Source of the DNA: Pantoea rwandensis
GTDB taxonomy: Bacteria > Pseudomonadota > Gammaproteobacteria > Enterobacterales > Enterobacteriaceae
Assembly: GCF_002095475.1 (NCBI RefSeq)
Contig: NZ_MLFR01000039.1
Location: 1 to 44,664, forward strand
Reading direction: 5' to 3'
Length of the DNA: 44,664 nt
The translations under genes and the position numbers were made by a program. Below the pieces are notes generated by a model. That model searched no databases and had not been told where the DNA came from. It worked only from the letters and a program-made list of their open reading frames with translations. How positions within the stretch are numbered: the first letter of the stretch is position 1; each line of letters starts with the position of its first letter. Positions 31,053 through 40,473 of this stretch are shown in pieces.

Positions 31053-32398
31053 AGCTTACAGGTGCGCTGTATACCCAGTACGTTTACAACAAGGATCAAG
31101 CTGCGAAGAAAGACGCGGCGGCGGCGCAGGCCAAGAAGGATGGAACTGCAGCGACCAATGCCCAGAACAAGGCAGAGCGGGAAGCGGCTACCACCGCTGA
31201 AAACTACGCCCGAAAAATGGCTGACCTCAGCGTTGCAATTGAGGTGCAAAAGGTTCGGGCCACTGAGGGTGAGAAGGCGTCAGAACTCTATGCGGCATCT
31301 CATCAGGCTGGCACGAAATGGACCGAAGAGCAGCGCAAGGCTATCCGCGAAAACTCTGCTGAGCTGGCTATCTGGACGCAACGTGCTGAAGCAAACGTGA
31401 AGAAGCAGCGCGATCAGGCTGAGGCGCTGAAGGATTTAACTGAGGCGGCGCGTAAATTCAGGGATGACGCCACGCTCACAACCAACACGGCCGGACTGAG
31501 CGATCGCCAGCGCAGCCGCTATGACGAAACCCAGCAGGTAAACCGTGTATTCGATAAAACGGATAAAGGCACAGCTGCAATGGCCGAGCGTCAGCGCGCT
31601 CTTGATGCGCTGGAGAAGAAATATCAGGCGATAGAGGCAACTGAGCAAAACTGGCTGTCAGGTGTTGGTAAGGGCTGGAACAACTGGCTCGATGAGATGA
31701 GCAATGTCTCAGGTACTGTTGCTGATGGAATGAAAACCACGTTAGACAGCGCCTTAACCAATGTCACTTCTATGCTTGAAGGCAACAAAGTTAGCTGGAA
31801 ATCATGGGGCCTGTCCATCCTTCAAATTATCGAAAAGGTCGCCATTCAAATGGCCGTTGTCAGTGCAATGGGTGGTGGTTCGTCCTCTTCTGGCATATTT
31901 GGAACTATCGCATCAGGTATTGCTGGTTACTTTGGTGGTGGCGCGGCGACATCTACTCCTGCAGCGGGTAATGGTGCTATGGGGTTTGGGACCAGCTACA
32001 CATCATGGGTAGCTAACGCCAAAGGCGGCGTTTACGACTCGCCATCTCTCAGCGCCTACAGCAACAGCATCGTAAGTTCTCCAACCATGTTTGCATTTGC
32101 CAAGGGCGCTGGCCTGATGGGTGAGGCTGGCCCGGAAGCGATCATGCCTCTGACCCGCTCAGCTGATGGCTCTCTTGGTGTTCGTGCGGTTGGTGGCTCT
32201 AGCAGCACTCAGTCAACCGGTGCACCACAGGTTTACATCACTATTGACGGCAACGGTAACACCAATACGCAATCATCTTCAGGGTGGGAGCAGTTCGGCT
32301 CCGAAATTGGAAAGTTTGTGGATCAGCGTTATCAGCTAATGAAGATGCGAGATATCCGTCCGGGTGGTGATATCTGGAACATGGCTAAAGGCAGGTAA
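30989..32398 (+). CDS. Tape measure protein, C-terminal part (frameshifted)
   Basis: 469 residues in the -1 frame relative to the first part, with no ribosome site at its ATG. It holds the lambda-type C-terminal region: a charged coiled coil (about 30-200), then GVGKGWNNWLDEMSNVSG, a hydrophobic Gly/Ser segment (about 290-320) and the MGEAGPEAIMPLTRSADGSLGV block found at the end of many tape measures. Together with the first part it would make about 1,090 residues, a normal size for a lambda-like tail. Confidence 0.9.
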   Translation: MSSLSGLEKLHVQHQYEADDLKLTGALYTQYVYNKDQAAKKDAAAAQAKKDGTAATNAQNKAEREAATTAENYARKMADLSVAIEVQKVRATEGEKASELYAASHQAGTKWTEEQRKAIRENSAELAIWTQRAEANVKKQRDQAEALKDLTEAARKFRDDATLTTNTAGLSDRQRSRYDETQQVNRVFDKTDKGTAAMAERQRALDALEKKYQAIEATEQNWLSGVGKGWNNWLDEMSNVSGTVADGMKTTLDSALTNVTSMLEGNKVSWKSWGLSILQIIEKVAIQMAVVSAMGGGSSSSGIFGTIASGIAGYFGGGAATSTPAAGNGAMGFGTSYTSWVANAKGGVYDSPSLSAYSNSIVSSPTMFAFAKGAGLMGEAGPEAIMPLTRSADGSLGVRAVGGSSSTQSTGAPQVYITIDGNGNTNTQSSSGWEQFGSEIGKFVDQRYQLMKMRDIRPGGDIWNMAKGR

Positions 32399-32400
32399 CA

Positions 32401-32739
32401 ATGGCGATTGAAGTTTTCACCTGGTGCCCACGCATCAATGCCGAGGCTGACATCAAATTTAATACCCGAAAGGTGCAGTTTGGTGATGGTTATACGCAGG
32501 TGGCGGGGAATGGTTTGAATACCCGCAGCCAGGAATGGAGCCTCAGCTTTACCGGCACCGAGGCTTACATCAAAGCTATAAAAGATTTTCTTGACGCGCA
32601 CGAAGGTACTAAGGCGTTTCAATGGCAGCCACCGCTGGAGGATATCGGACTCTTTCGTTGCGATACCTACAAAACAACTCCGTTGGGCAACAAGAAATAC
32701 AACCTTGATGCAACTTTTGAACAGGCGTTTAAACCATGA
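32401..32739 (+). CDS. M: Minor tail protein M
   Basis: A 112-residue lambda gpM homologue. FTWCPRINAEADIKFNTRKVQFGDGYTQ (in part) and the LFRCDTYKT, NLDATFEQAF ends are diagnostic. It forms the distal ring between tube and tip. Confidence 0.95.
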   Translation: MAIEVFTWCPRINAEADIKFNTRKVQFGDGYTQVAGNGLNTRSQEWSLSFTGTEAYIKAIKDFLDAHEGTKAFQWQPPLEDIGLFRCDTYKTTPLGNKKYNLDATFEQAFKP

Positions 32740-33491
32740 GTCTGAATAGCGATTATCAGAAGCTTGAACCCGGCAACGCAGTCAGGCTCTTTGAGGTAGA
32801 TGGTTCCGCGTTCGATCTGCCAGATGTCTTGCGCTTCCATGCCTACAACATTCCCCATCCAGAGGCAGAAATTCTTGCTGCTGGGGGCGATGAAACCAAA
32901 CTTCCGGCCAAATCTATCTGGTGGCAGGGGCAGGAATACAAAGCATGGCCATGCCAGATAACCGGAATGGAGACGTCGACCACCGGCAGCAGTGCACAGC
33001 CTAAGTTGACCGTTGCCAACCTGGACGGGGCAATCACCGCGCTGTGCCTCGCCTATGACGATATGCTCCAGGCCAAAGTATCGATTCATGACACGCTGGC
33101 GAAGTATCTGGATGCGAAAAACTTCACGGGTGGTAACGCCTCAGCCGATCCGACACAGGAAAAGCTGAAGGCGTTCTACATCGACAGTAAGAGCATTGAA
33201 ACCAAAACGCAGGTCGAATTCACGCTCAGCAGCCCGATGGACTTGCAGGGTCTGATGATACCTACACGCCAGCTTCACTCCCTGTGCACATGGTGCATTC
33301 GAGGAAAATATCGCACTGGCGATGGATGCGATTATGCGGGCACACGCTACTTCGACAAGTTTAACAACCCGGTGGATGATCCCTCTCTTGATGAGTGCAG
33401 CGCTACACTTACGGGCTGCAAATTGCGATTTGGTGAAGATGAAGAGATTTCATTTGGGGGCTTCCCTGGCACCTCGTTAATCCGGAGCTAA
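32736..33491 (+). CDS. L: Minor tail protein L, Fe-S type
   Basis: A 251-residue lambda gpL homologue of the tail tip hub. The C-terminal domain carries Cys184, Cys187, Cys198, Cys221 and Cys228 (LCTWC, DGC, DEC, TGC). In lambda this region binds a 4Fe-4S cluster. It overlaps M by four bases. Confidence 0.95.
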   Translation: MSLNSDYQKLEPGNAVRLFEVDGSAFDLPDVLRFHAYNIPHPEAEILAAGGDETKLPAKSIWWQGQEYKAWPCQITGMETSTTGSSAQPKLTVANLDGAITALCLAYDDMLQAKVSIHDTLAKYLDAKNFTGGNASADPTQEKLKAFYIDSKSIETKTQVEFTLSSPMDLQGLMIPTRQLHSLCTWCIRGKYRTGDGCDYAGTRYFDKFNNPVDDPSLDECSATLTGCKLRFGEDEEISFGGFPGTSLIRS

Positions 33492-33492
33492 C

Positions 33493-34197
33493 ATGCGTCA
33501 GAAGACTATTGATGCGCTTCTGTCACATGCAGAGGCTGAATACCCACGCGAGTGCTGCGGTGTGGTGGCACAGAAAAGCCGCGTTGAACGTTATTTCCCC
33601 TGCCGTAATCTGGCTCCTGAACCAACAGAGCAGTTTCACCTTTCACCGGAAGATTATGCCGCTGCGGAAGAGTGGGGCACGGTGATCGCTATTGCGCACA
33701 GTCACCCGGATGCAACGACAAGGCCAAGCCCGCTGGATGAGGCGATGTGTGATTCTAGTGGCGTACCCTGGCACATCGTGAGCTGGCCTGAAGGTGATCT
33801 GCGTACAATCCAGCCGCGCGATGAATTACCGCTGATAGGCCGCTCGTTCGTGCTGGGGCATACCGATTGCTGGGGGCTGGTCATGAGCTACTTCCGGCAA
33901 CAGCACGGCATAGAACTGGCCGATTTTCGCGTGGATTATCCATGGTGGGAAGACCAGTACCCGGATAATCTTTATCAGGATAACTGGCAGTATGCCGGGT
34001 TTGTTGAGGTATCGGGAGCACCACAGTCGGGTGACGTGATCCTGATGCAGGTGCAGGCGAACAAGTGGAATCATGCCGGGGTGATGCTGGAGGGGAACAT
34101 GATGCTGCACCATCTTTATGGACGTGTGAGCAATCGCACCCCTTACGGTGGATACTGGCAGGATCGAACGATGAAAATCGTCAGACACACTCTTTGA
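33493..34197 (+). CDS. K: Tail tip protein K: JAMM plus NlpC/P60 domains
   Basis: A 234-residue lambda gpK homologue. The N-terminal JAMM-type metalloprotease has His69-x-His71 and Asp82 (AHSHPDATTRPSPLD). The C-terminal NlpC/P60 domain has Cys126 (HTDCWGLV) and a His in KWNHAGVML. It is needed for tail assembly and may cleave peptidoglycan at infection. Confidence 0.94.
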   Translation: MRQKTIDALLSHAEAEYPRECCGVVAQKSRVERYFPCRNLAPEPTEQFHLSPEDYAAAEEWGTVIAIAHSHPDATTRPSPLDEAMCDSSGVPWHIVSWPEGDLRTIQPRDELPLIGRSFVLGHTDCWGLVMSYFRQQHGIELADFRVDYPWWEDQYPDNLYQDNWQYAGFVEVSGAPQSGDVILMQVQANKWNHAGVMLEGNMMLHHLYGRVSNRTPYGGYWQDRTMKIVRHTL

Positions 34198-34228
34198 ACT
34201 GAAATCCCCCCAAAAAAATAATAACTAC

Positions 34229-34257
34229 TTGAACTATTCTCTCATAGAAAGTATGTA
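34229..34257 (+). promoter_or_regulatory. Promoter of the lipoprotein moron
   Basis: TTGAAC (34229-34234), 17-base spacer, TATGTA (34252-34257) in a markedly AT-rich gap between K and I. Confidence 0.6.
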
Positions 34258-34293
34258 ATGATTTGGTAATAGCAAAAATATAAAGGTTATATA

Positions 34294-34584
34294 ATGGATA
34301 AGCATAAAAACGGGAAATACCTGAGAGTTAATGCCATACACAACAATGCGGAGTTCAATCTTTGCGTAGTGAAAGGTAGGTCACCCGATCACCTTCCAAG
34401 TAACAAACTAGAAAGTGATAAAATGCATTTTGGACTTGCACGCTCTAAAAAAGAATTTGATGAAAACCTTATTGAAATGCTCAATGAGGTTTCTAATGGA
34501 GTGGAGGCTATAATTCTTTGTACTACAGATATTGTATATGAATACGGTTTCACAAGGGTAAAAGAATACGAGAAAAAGTCGTGA
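34294..34584 (+). CDS. Small soluble moron protein, unknown function
   Basis: A 96-residue protein with AAAGG before its ATG. AT-rich codon use differs from the flanking tail genes. Recognisable only as a mixed alpha/beta protein (KYLRVNAIHNNAEFNLCVV..., IILCTTDIVYEYGF). It overlaps the lipoprotein frame and would be co-expressed with it. Confidence 0.75.
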   Translation: MDKHKNGKYLRVNAIHNNAEFNLCVVKGRSPDHLPSNKLESDKMHFGLARSKKEFDENLIEMLNEVSNGVEAIILCTTDIVYEYGFTRVKEYEKKS

Positions 34585-34592
34585 GGTCGTAT

Positions 34593-34991
34593 GTGAAAAA
34601 GATAATTGTTGCGTCTGCCTTAATGTTTATATCGGCATGTTCTTCAAATCCATTTGAAAAAACCGATACTATTTATGATTCTCATTTGCTGAATAAAAAT
34701 CAAAATACTACCCACATACGTGTACATCGAGTTAGCCAAATTACCGGATCAGCTCTTGGTAGTGATTGCCCATTAGTACTGAAAGTTGACGAAGTTGAAA
34801 CAGTAGGGCTTCAGCAAAACCAGTATGTTGATCTCTACCTTTCCAGCGGGGATCATATCCTTTCTATCAGATTCAAGTGCGCCTTAACAGCGTGGCGTAA
34901 GTCTATTAATCTGACAGCTAATGGCAAATACCAAGAGTACTCTGCTGAGAGTGGAAGTGCAGGTCAGTATCGAATGCTGAGAATTAAATAA
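34593..34991 (+). CDS. Lipoprotein, candidate superinfection exclusion factor
   Basis: I start at the GTG at 34593 (GAGG six bases upstream), giving 132 residues. The signal peptide KKIIVASALMFISAC ends in a good lipobox (ISAC). The mature part is strand-rich, with RVHRVSQITGSALGSDCPL, a paired Cys and NQYVDLYLSSGDHIL. Phage lipoproteins expressed from prophages often block receptors or alter the surface. No specific family is certain. Its own promoter, terminator and AT-rich composition mark it as cargo inserted between K and I. Confidence 0.8.
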   Translation: MKKIIVASALMFISACSSNPFEKTDTIYDSHLLNKNQNTTHIRVHRVSQITGSALGSDCPLVLKVDEVETVGLQQNQYVDLYLSSGDHILSIRFKCALTAWRKSINLTANGKYQEYSAESGSAGQYRMLRIK

Positions 34992-34996
34992 TAACA

Positions 34997-35019
34997 GGTC
35001 GCCTCGGCGGCCTTTTTTT
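34997..35019 (+). terminator. Terminator after the lipoprotein moron
   Basis: GGTCGCC / GGCGGCC hairpin followed by seven T, immediately before gene I. Confidence 0.8.
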
Positions 35020-35031
35020 ATGAGGTTTTTT

Positions 35032-35637
35032 ATGATCGAAATGATGACTGAGATTCACTTGGGTGGAGTCCTAGGAGGCACTTTCGGAAGAGTGCACCAT
35101 CGCTTAATCAGTAAAGTGCATGAGGCAACGATAGCCTTATCTGCGACCATTGATGGATTCGGCGCTTATATGCGTTCAAGTAAGAAGCGCGGATTGACTT
35201 ACGCCGTATTCCGAGGGAAACAAAACCTAGGGGTGGATGACCTTGGCTTTCCAGTCACGAAGGAAGTCATAAAAATTATGCCTGTCATTATTGGAAGCAA
35301 AAAAGCTGGTCTGCTCCAAACCGTATTGGGCGCTGTCCTTGTGGTTGTAGGTGTTGTTGTTGGTGTAATGACATCTTGGACGGGTGTAGGTGGCGTAATT
35401 GGTAGTGCCATGGTCAGCGCAGGTATTGGTTTAATGGCTGGTGGTGTGATTCAAATGCTATCACCACAACCTGCTGGACTAGCAAGCAAGCAGGACGCAG
35501 ACAATCAGGCGTCATATGCATTTGGTAGCCCAACCAACACAGCCGCGCAGGGCTATCCAGTTCCTCTTCTTTACGGTCAGCGCCGTATAGGTGGCGCAAT
35601 CATCTCTGCCGGAATTTACGTCGAAGATCAGCAGTAA
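35032..35637 (+). CDS. I: Tail assembly protein I
   Basis: The ATG at 35032 (GAGG six bases upstream) gives 201 residues. It matches lambda gpI: a ubiquitin-like N-terminal half (FGRVHHRLISKVHEATIALS...), a hydrophobic Gly/Val-rich central segment (about 95-140) and a C-terminal NTAAQGYPVPLLYGQRRIGG. It helps J to assemble. Confidence 0.92.
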   Translation: MIEMMTEIHLGGVLGGTFGRVHHRLISKVHEATIALSATIDGFGAYMRSSKKRGLTYAVFRGKQNLGVDDLGFPVTKEVIKIMPVIIGSKKAGLLQTVLGAVLVVVGVVVGVMTSWTGVGGVIGSAMVSAGIGLMAGGVIQMLSPQPAGLASKQDADNQASYAFGSPTNTAAQGYPVPLLYGQRRIGGAIISAGIYVEDQQ

Positions 35638-35663
35638 ACACATCTAATTATCACCACCATTCG

Positions 35664-35686
35664 GGACGCTAAGGCGTCCTTTTTTT
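35664..35686 (+). terminator. Terminator between I and J
   Basis: GGACGC-TAAG-GCGTCC followed by seven T. Confidence 0.8.
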
Positions 35687-35697
35687 ATGGGCGCAAT

Positions 35698-38600
35698 ATG
35701 GCTACAGCTACCGCTATAAAAGGCCGCAAGGGCGGCTCATCTGAATCACGTACTCCAACGGAACAGCCGGACGATCTCCAGTCAGTAGCTAAAGCAAAGA
35801 TTCTTCTCGCTCTTGGTGAAGGTGAGTTCTACGGGGGCCTGACCGCAAAACAGATATTCCTTGATGGTACCGCTATCGAGAACGCCGATGGCTCTCAAAA
35901 CTTCAGTGGGGTGGCATGGGAGTTTCGTTCTGGAACCCAGGCGCAGAGCTACATTCAGGGTATTCCGGGTACTGAAAACGAAATCGCTGTTGGCACTGAT
36001 GTAACCATCACTACAGCATGGATTCACACCTTCACTAACACTCAACTGTCAGCCATCCGCTTGCGCCTTAAGTGGCCAGCACTTTTCAAGCAGGAAGATG
36101 ACGGTGATCTGGTCGGATACAGCATCAACTATGCCATTGACCTGCAAACCGATGGTGGATCATGGGTCACCGTGCTCTCCACAGCGGTTACTGGCAAAAC
36201 CACTACCGGCTATGAGCGCAGCCATCGTATCGACTTACCACAGGCTGGCAGCACATGGACTGTTCGTGTTCGCAAATTAACTGCTGAAGCTAACAGCGCC
36301 AAAATTGGCGACACAATGACGCTGCAGAGCTACACAGAGGTTATTGACGCCAAGTTGCGCTACCCGAACACCGCACTGCTATACATCGAATTTGATTCGA
36401 GCCAGTTTAACGGCAGCATTCCACAGATCACCTGTGAGCCGAAGGGACGCGTTATCCGCGTGCCGGATAATTATGACCCGGCAACACGTAGCTACACCGG
36501 GACCTGGCTAGGTACCTTTAAATGGGCGTGGACAGACAACCCGGCGTGGATTTTCTATGACATCGTGGTTTCAGATCGTTTCGGACTTGGTGACCGACTG
36601 ACTGTAGCCAACATCGACAAATGGACTCTGTATCAGGTTGCTCAGTACTGCGATCAGATGGTACCGGATGGGAAGGGTGGCAGCGGTACGGAACCGCGTT
36701 ACAAATGTGACGTGTACGTGCAGACCCGAAATGACGCTTACACGGTCATGCGTGACTTTGCGGCTATCTTCCGTGGCATGACTTACTGGGGCGGTGACCA
36801 GATTGTTGCCCTGGCTGATATGCCCCGCGACGTGGATTACAACTTCACTAATGCCAACGTTGTTGACGGTGAGTTTGCCTACTCAAGCAGCACGACCAAA
36901 ACCCGATATACCTCGGCGCTGGTTTCCTATTCCGATCCTGACAATGGTTATGCCGATGCCATGGAGCCGGTATTCGAAAAAGACCTGGTGTCCCGTTACA
37001 AAACATTCAACCAGCTGGAAGTTACTGCGATTGGTTGTACCCGCCAGTCAGAGGCAAACCGCAAAGGGCGATGGGGTATTCTGACTAACAACAAAGACCG
37101 CGTGGTTGTTTTTTCAGTGGGCCTTGATGGTGATATTCCTATGCCGGGTTATATCATCGCAATTGCCGATGAGTATCTCTCAGGACGTGTTGCCGGTGGC
37201 CGTATCAGTTCCGTAAATGCACGCGCCATCACTCTCGATCGTGCTCCTGATGCCAAAGTGGGTGATCGTCTTCAGGTTAATCTGCCCAGTGGAATTTCTC
37301 AGGCACGAACAATACAGAGCCTGAATGGGAATATTGCCACTGTAACGACCGCGTACTCTGAAACGCCAGAGGCTGAATGTGTCTGGGTGGTTGAGTCATC
37401 AGAGCTATATGCCCAGCAGTATCGCGTTACCACAGTGACCGAAAATGATGATGGCACTTACGCCATTACCGGCACTGCCCACGACCCGGATAAATATCCG
37501 CGGATTGATACTGGTGCTGTTATCGACCAGCGCCCAATCAGTGTTATTCCTCCCGGCAATCAGGCAGCGCCGACCAATGTGGTTATCGACTCTTACTCTG
37601 TGGTGAATCAGGGTATCAGCTTGGAGACGATGCGGGTCCACTGGGATGACATGCAGAACGCCATTGCTTACGAGGCTCAGTGGCGTCGTAATGATGGCAA
37701 CTGGATTAGTGTTGCGCGTAGCTCCACCACTTCGTTTGAGGTACCGAGTATTTATGCTGGCCGCTATCTGGCTCGCGTTCGCGCCATTAACGCAGCTGAA
37801 ATTTCTTCTGGCTGGGGCTATTCGCAGGAAATAACTCTGACGGGTAAAGTGGGCAATCCACCGAAGCCAGTAGGATTCACTGCTTCTGAAGATGTGGTGT
37901 TTGGTGTTGAGCTTAACTGGGGTTTCCCGGCTAACACGTCGGATACCCTGAAAACTGAAATTCAGTACAGCCTGACAGCTGATGGCGCTTCTCCAATGCT
38001 GCTGGCTGATGTCGCTTACCCTACAGCTTTATATCAACAGATGGGGCTGAAGGCAGGCCAGATATTCTGGTACCGCGCTCAGCTGGTCGATAAGACAGGC
38101 AATGAGAGTGGTTTCACAGACTGGGTTCGCGGTCAGGCATCAACTGACGCCAGCGACATTCTGGACTGGATTGGCGATGACATTCTGAATACCGATGCAG
38201 GTAAGCAGCTTGTCTCACGTGTTGATTCGGTTGAAGAGCAGGTAGGTGAACTAAACAACGCTGTAACCGCTGCCCAAGGCGACATTGCAGATTTTCGTGA
38301 GGAACTGGATAAAAACAGCGGTGACGTTGCGACTGTCAGCGCTGCGATAACTGCCGAACAGCAAGCCCGAGTTGAGGGTGATAATGCTTTAGGCCAGCTT
38401 ATCACCGACGTTAAAGCAACGACTGATAACAACACCTCCAGACTGACAACAGTAGAAAAGGCTGTCACAGACAACCAGAGCGCGAATGTTCAGCGCCTCG
38501 ATAGTCTGGATGCCTCTACTGCCAGTAATGCAGCAAACATCACATCGGAGCAAAATGCACGCGCTGATGCTGACACTGCGTTAGGCCAGAGAGTTGATGC

Positions 38601-39417
38601 AGTCAAAGCAACCACTGACGGTAATGCCGCTTCAATTGGTACGCTCCAGACTGCGCAATCTGACACAAATCAGGCTATTGCTAACCTTACTCAAAGTACG
38701 CAGGCAGCGTATAGCAACATCACTAATCAGGCGCTCACTGATATTGAGAACGCGCTGGGTAATGACGCAGCAGATCAGGCCCGCCGTGAAGATGTGGGGG
38801 AAGTTAAGGGGAGGGTAACCAAAGCTGAAGCGCGCATCACCACAACAGAGCAGACTCAGGCCGATGCCACTCAGGCATTTGCGCAGTATCAGCAGACAGT
38901 TGAGGCCCAGTTCAATGCTACCGGGCAGGCTATCGACCAGACGAATGTTGTTGTCCAGCAGACTTCATCGGCGCTGGCAACGCTGGACGGGAAGGCATCG
39001 GCCCAGTACAGCGTTAAGCTTGGCATTGACCAGAACGGCCGCTACTACGCCGCTGGTATGGGAATCGGCCTGGAAAACACGCCGGGTGGCATGCAGTCTC
39101 AGGTGCTGTTCCTGGCTGATCGTTTTGCTGTGATGACTCAGGTTGGCGCAACACCTCGTACGTTCTTCGCCATTCAGAACGGGCAGACCATCATCGACTC
39201 TGCATTTATCGGTGATGGAACCATTACGAATGCGATGATCGGTGCATTCATCCAGTCAACCAACTATGTAGCCGGTAGTGCTGGGTGGCGCTTGGATAAA
39301 ACCGGCACTTTTGAAAGGAATGCTGCCAACGGTTCTGGTCGTGTTGTTGACACCGGCACGCTACGGCAGGTTTACGATTCGAACGGTACATTGCGAATCA
39401 AAGACGGCCTTTGGTAA
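35698..39417 (+). CDS. J: Host specificity protein J (central tail fibre)
   Basis: A 1239-residue lambda gpJ homologue. The N-terminal hub (KGRKGGSSESRTPTEQPDDLQSVAKAKILLALGEGEF, in part) and central domains (about 200-560, GRVIRVPDNYDP, TWKWAW-like and DIVVSDRFGLG) are well kept. Fibronectin type III-like repeats lie near 620-820. A long coiled coil with repeated 'AITAEQQARVEGDNALGQ' and 'TTDNNTSRLTTVEKA'-type units covers about 850-1080. The C-terminal receptor-binding part (about 1100-1239) shows GTITNAMIGAFIQST. The last 100 residues should set receptor choice. Confidence 0.96.
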   Translation: MATATAIKGRKGGSSESRTPTEQPDDLQSVAKAKILLALGEGEFYGGLTAKQIFLDGTAIENADGSQNFSGVAWEFRSGTQAQSYIQGIPGTENEIAVGTDVTITTAWIHTFTNTQLSAIRLRLKWPALFKQEDDGDLVGYSINYAIDLQTDGGSWVTVLSTAVTGKTTTGYERSHRIDLPQAGSTWTVRVRKLTAEANSAKIGDTMTLQSYTEVIDAKLRYPNTALLYIEFDSSQFNGSIPQITCEPKGRVIRVPDNYDPATRSYTGTWLGTFKWAWTDNPAWIFYDIVVSDRFGLGDRLTVANIDKWTLYQVAQYCDQMVPDGKGGSGTEPRYKCDVYVQTRNDAYTVMRDFAAIFRGMTYWGGDQIVALADMPRDVDYNFTNANVVDGEFAYSSSTTKTRYTSALVSYSDPDNGYADAMEPVFEKDLVSRYKTFNQLEVTAIGCTRQSEANRKGRWGILTNNKDRVVVFSVGLDGDIPMPGYIIAIADEYLSGRVAGGRISSVNARAITLDRAPDAKVGDRLQVNLPSGISQARTIQSLNGNIATVTTAYSETPEAECVWVVESSELYAQQYRVTTVTENDDGTYAITGTAHDPDKYPRIDTGAVIDQRPISVIPPGNQAAPTNVVIDSYSVVNQGISLETMRVHWDDMQNAIAYEAQWRRNDGNWISVARSSTTSFEVPSIYAGRYLARVRAINAAEISSGWGYSQEITLTGKVGNPPKPVGFTASEDVVFGVELNWGFPANTSDTLKTEIQYSLTADGASPMLLADVAYPTALYQQMGLKAGQIFWYRAQLVDKTGNESGFTDWVRGQASTDASDILDWIGDDILNTDAGKQLVSRVDSVEEQVGELNNAVTAAQGDIADFREELDKNSGDVATVSAAITAEQQARVEGDNALGQLITDVKATTDNNTSRLTTVEKAVTDNQSANVQRLDSLDASTASNAANITSEQNARADADTALGQRVDAVKATTDGNAASIGTLQTAQSDTNQAIANLTQSTQAAYSNITNQALTDIENALGNDAADQARREDVGEVKGRVTKAEARITTTEQTQADATQAFAQYQQTVEAQFNATGQAIDQTNVVVQQTSSALATLDGKASAQYSVKLGIDQNGRYYAAGMGIGLENTPGGMQSQVLFLADRFAVMTQVGATPRTFFAIQNGQTIIDSAFIGDGTITNAMIGAFIQSTNYVAGSAGWRLDKTGTFERNAANGSGRVVDTGTLRQVYDSNGTLRIKDGLW

Positions 39418-39426
39418 GGAGAGACT

Positions 39427-39740
39427 ATGCCAGCAGGATTGCAGTGCTGGGATGCGACAGGGAAGTTGGTAGTGGATATTGGCGATTATAATACACGCTA
39501 TCTCGGAAGGGCTTCGGGCACCATCGACACAAATGCCGCTCAATTATTCATCCCATACTCAGGGGTTACATTAAACGGTTCATTTGCCGTCATTGTTGCC
39601 ACTCAGTCAAATTCAACTGGCGCTCCGGTTGCTATCCATATGAGTTCGCCGCGAGAGCAATCAGTAATGGCGTCCAGATTATTAGGGTGGGTGGGGCGAA
39701 GAATGTTACCTTAACCGTGGATGTTTACGCCTTTATATGA
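39427..39740 (+). CDS. Post-J tail-associated protein, broken by a frameshift
   Basis: The frame starts MPAGLQCWDATGKLVVDIGDY, a pattern I remember for small proteins that follow J (DUF6453-like). The direct frame runs to 39714 with an odd Arg-rich end. The -1 frame from about 39645 reads AARAISNGVQIIRVGGAKNV and ends with VDVYAFI at 39740, overlapping the next ATG (ATGA). Adding one T at AGTTCGCC (to AGTTTCGCC) gives MSFAARAISNG and restores about 104 residues. One base appears to be missing. Confidence 0.8.
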
Positions 39741-40390
39741 GTGGATATCAGGTATTCAATTCATCGGGTGCTCTCGTAATTGATTCAGATTATAAGGGCA
39801 CATACTTTAGAGACACTATCGGATATACAACAATTACCGACACAGGATATTACAACATCACATGCCTGATAGGTAATTCAGCTGATATGGGATACGTCGC
39901 AGCAACGCCTGCTGTAGATGGCTCCCTGAAGTGGTTCAAGCCAAATGAAAGTGCCCGATTTTTCTTTGCAGGGCAAAGAGACTGGGCAACGGCGAATGCC
40001 GGCACGGTTGCAAGAACCCGAAGCGACATGCCTGTAGAGAGCGGTTACAGAGACATCTACAATTCGGCGGGCCAACTGGTGTGGTCAGCTGTCATGGCAG
40101 CGAAGATACCCAGAATTATTGGTTTCTTTGATATTCCCGCGAATTTCGATCTGGATAATTCAGTCTATTCACAGTCCATCGGAACCAATACTTACATTCT
40201 TGCCAGCGCGCTAGCGTATGGGAATATTTTTGATGACGGCACAAACACTGGCTATTCAGGAATCTATTTCAGATTCACTGGCGGGGTGCTTCAGGCACAA
40301 TGGGTTTCGAAGCTACAGAACACATGGGCTGCATCGCTTAAGCCTTACGGCCTGAGAATACCTTACGCCATCCTGCCAAACCTGACATGA
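39737..40390 (+). CDS. Second post-J protein, unknown function
   Basis: A 217-residue protein that starts with an ATGA overlap. The opening (GYQVFNSSGALVIDSDYKG) repeats the 'QVFNxxGxLVIDS' theme of the preceding gene and of other tail-tip accessory proteins, and it recurs at about 110 (YRDIYNSAGQLVWSAV). It has no membrane segment and is probably virion-associated. No precise family. Confidence 0.75.
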   Translation: MSGYQVFNSSGALVIDSDYKGTYFRDTIGYTTITDTGYYNITCLIGNSADMGYVAATPAVDGSLKWFKPNESARFFFAGQRDWATANAGTVARTRSDMPVESGYRDIYNSAGQLVWSAVMAAKIPRIIGFFDIPANFDLDNSVYSQSIGTNTYILASALAYGNIFDDGTNTGYSGIYFRFTGGVLQAQWVSKLQNTWAASLKPYGLRIPYAILPNLT

Positions 40391-40473
40391 GCAAATTCGA
40401 TCTTATCAATCTCGTATACGATTTGTTAAGATTGAATATTAGCGCTGTGATAACACCTTAAATGGAGGTGTTC

